A stretch of DNA of 64,000 bases, taken from contig CBDCOR010000028.1 in NCBI GenBank assembly GCA_965219855.1, positions 65,969-129,968 on the forward strand. Reading direction: 5' to 3'. Origin of the DNA: CAUZIZ01 sp965219855. Its GTDB lineage: Bacteria > Acidobacteriota > UBA6911 > RPQK01 > JAJDTT01. Every line of letters begins with the position of its first letter. Position 1 is the first letter of the stretch. Both the position numbers and the translations under genes were made by a program. Under the pieces are notes generated by a model, which made no database searches, was not told the DNA's origin, and saw nothing but the letters and a program-made list of their open reading frames with translations. This document shows, piece after piece, positions 63,141 to 64,000 of the stretch.

Positions 63141-63959
63141 TTACCCGGCAGGGGTAGAACTGACCATCTCGGCTATCTTCCTATAATCAGCGATATGAGC
63201 CGCCATGGCCTCTTCGGTGTTGCCCTGTGTTGGCTTTTCTACGTATTCGAAGTGGTGATAGGAATCGGTGCCGCGCCCCAGAATCGCCGGGAACTGGTAG
63301 CCTGTCTGTTTGACGCGGGGAGTGACCATCCGGATTGCCAACCCGATGCGACTGGAGTTCGACGAGTTCGCGTTCGATCCGTGAATGATGTTTACGTGGT
63401 GTAGGGAAGCCTCGCCGGCTTTCAGAATGACATCCACGGCTTCAGATTCATCAACCTCAACCTCAACCACTTGTCCTCGGCTGAGAAGGTTGTCCTCGGC
63501 GTGAGTCTCTACGTGGCTCAGGATCGGCTGCGTGTGCGACCCCGGAACCATTCTCATGCAGCCGTTCTCTACGGTGCTGTCGCTTAGCGCAAGCCAAGCT
63601 GTCGCCACCTCCGACAAGTCCAACCCCCAATAGGTTGCGTCTTGATGCCAGGACACATACCCGGAGTCATGGGGTGGCTTGGTAAAGAAGGAAGCAGACC
63701 AGACAACCACATCGGGTCCGAGCAGGTCCTCGACCAGATCCAGAACACGAGGATGAGTAACCAGGTCGTAAGCCCAGTCGTAGTAAAGGTGTGCCTGAGT
63801 CAGCTGCGACGGCCGAGCCCTATCTTTCATGAGCCCTTCCAACTCTTCATAGAGTCCGAGGTAGTGCTTCAACTCGGCATCGGAAAGGATCTGAGCCGGG
63901 AAGACGACCCCATCCTTGAGATAGTTCTCGACCTGCCGCTTCGACAGAATCTTTTCCAC
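63141..63959 (-). CDS. Phytanoyl-CoA dioxygenase-family Fe(II)/2-oxoglutarate enzyme
   Basis: 272 residues from GTG 63959 (GAGGTGA upstream). The iron site is WHQDATYWGLDL (H-x-D) with the distal histidine in NIIHGSNANSSNSSRIGLAI, where the following arginine binds 2-oxoglutarate. PGSHTQPIL lies between. It hydroxylates an organic substrate; many bacterial members act on natural products or osmolytes. It is convergent with the phosphotriesterase-like gene, 20 bases apart. Confidence 0.9.
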   Translation of the reverse strand: MEKILSKRQVENYLKDGVVFPAQILSDAELKHYLGLYEELEGLMKDRARPSQLTQAHLYYDWAYDLVTHPRVLDLVEDLLGPDVVVWSASFFTKPPHDSGYVSWHQDATYWGLDLSEVATAWLALSDSTVENGCMRMVPGSHTQPILSHVETHAEDNLLSRGQVVEVEVDESEAVDVILKAGEASLHHVNIIHGSNANSSNSSRIGLAIRMVTPRVKQTGYQFPAILGRGTDSYHHFEYVEKPTQGNTEEAMAAHIADYRKIAEMVSSTPAG

Positions 63960-64000
63960 GGATTCACCTCAAACGCTGGGTCGTAAACGCTTTTACAGTG

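Overview
The window looks like chromosomal DNA of a GC-rich, Gram-negative bacterium rich in intergenic repeats. The gene content fits best with an Acidobacteriota-like lineage. Supporting features are secreted proteins that end in a C-terminal module closing on TTFP, a DUF4159 protein, an M19 dipeptidase, paired M16 proteases, FrdABCD, and many fumarylacetoacetase-fold, SDR, phosphotriesterase-like and phytanoyl-dioxygenase catabolic genes. This taxonomic call is an inference; no rRNA gene is present.

Layout. 1-7.7 kb: the 5' two thirds of an M32 carboxypeptidase, a frameshifted matrixin-like secreted protease with its small upstream partner, then two fumarylacetoacetase-fold genes and an SDR that look like sugar-acid catabolism. 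7.87-15.2 kb: a secreted PQQ-type sugar dehydrogenase gene whose signal-peptide codons are split by a 5.4 kb nest of insertion sequences. An IS481-type element sits in the gene, one IS1380 copy sits in the IS481 transposase, and a second IS1380 copy sits at the IS481 right end. 15-25.7 kb: an aminotransferase, a cyclophilin lipoprotein, a broken DUF72 gene, a divergent pair of secreted proteins (one DUF4159), a TPR protein, an outer-membrane barrel, an ECF sigma/anti-sigma/periplasmic-sensor operon and a methyltransferase. 25.8-33 kb: an AI-2E-type permease/hydrolase/NTPase operon, an M16 protease pair, a TPR protein and tRNA-Thr(CGU). 33-34.8 kb: a decayed tRNA-linked integrase and an IS6-type element. 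34.8-42 kb: an OmpA-type lipoprotein, a membrane dipeptidase, a probable new selenoprotein (in-frame UGA followed by a SECIS-like hairpin), an HDOD-GGDEF regulator and a hydroxyacid-oxoacid transhydrogenase. 42-47.4 kb: a third IS1380 copy inside a repeat, and an IS21 element with istAB. 47.5-64 kb: mostly metabolic genes, including a Tat-exported class V aminotransferase, ArsC, a cytochrome c, frdABCD, two Gfo/Idh/MocA oxidoreductases, a ThDP enzyme, a cupin, an SDR, a frameshifted class III aminotransferase, a phosphotriesterase-like hydrolase and a phytanoyl-CoA dioxygenase-like protein.

Between the genes lie several dispersed repeat families: a TA-flanked MITE with 20 bp terminal inverted repeats, modular repeats with constant ends and exchangeable inner segments, and a segment shared by two unrelated insertion sequences. 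The two observations most worth following up are the selenoprotein at 37387-37953 and the fully reconstructable nested insertion in the sugar dehydrogenase gene. Two catabolic or secreted genes (matrixin, class III aminotransferase) each lack one base. These may be real decay or assembly errors.
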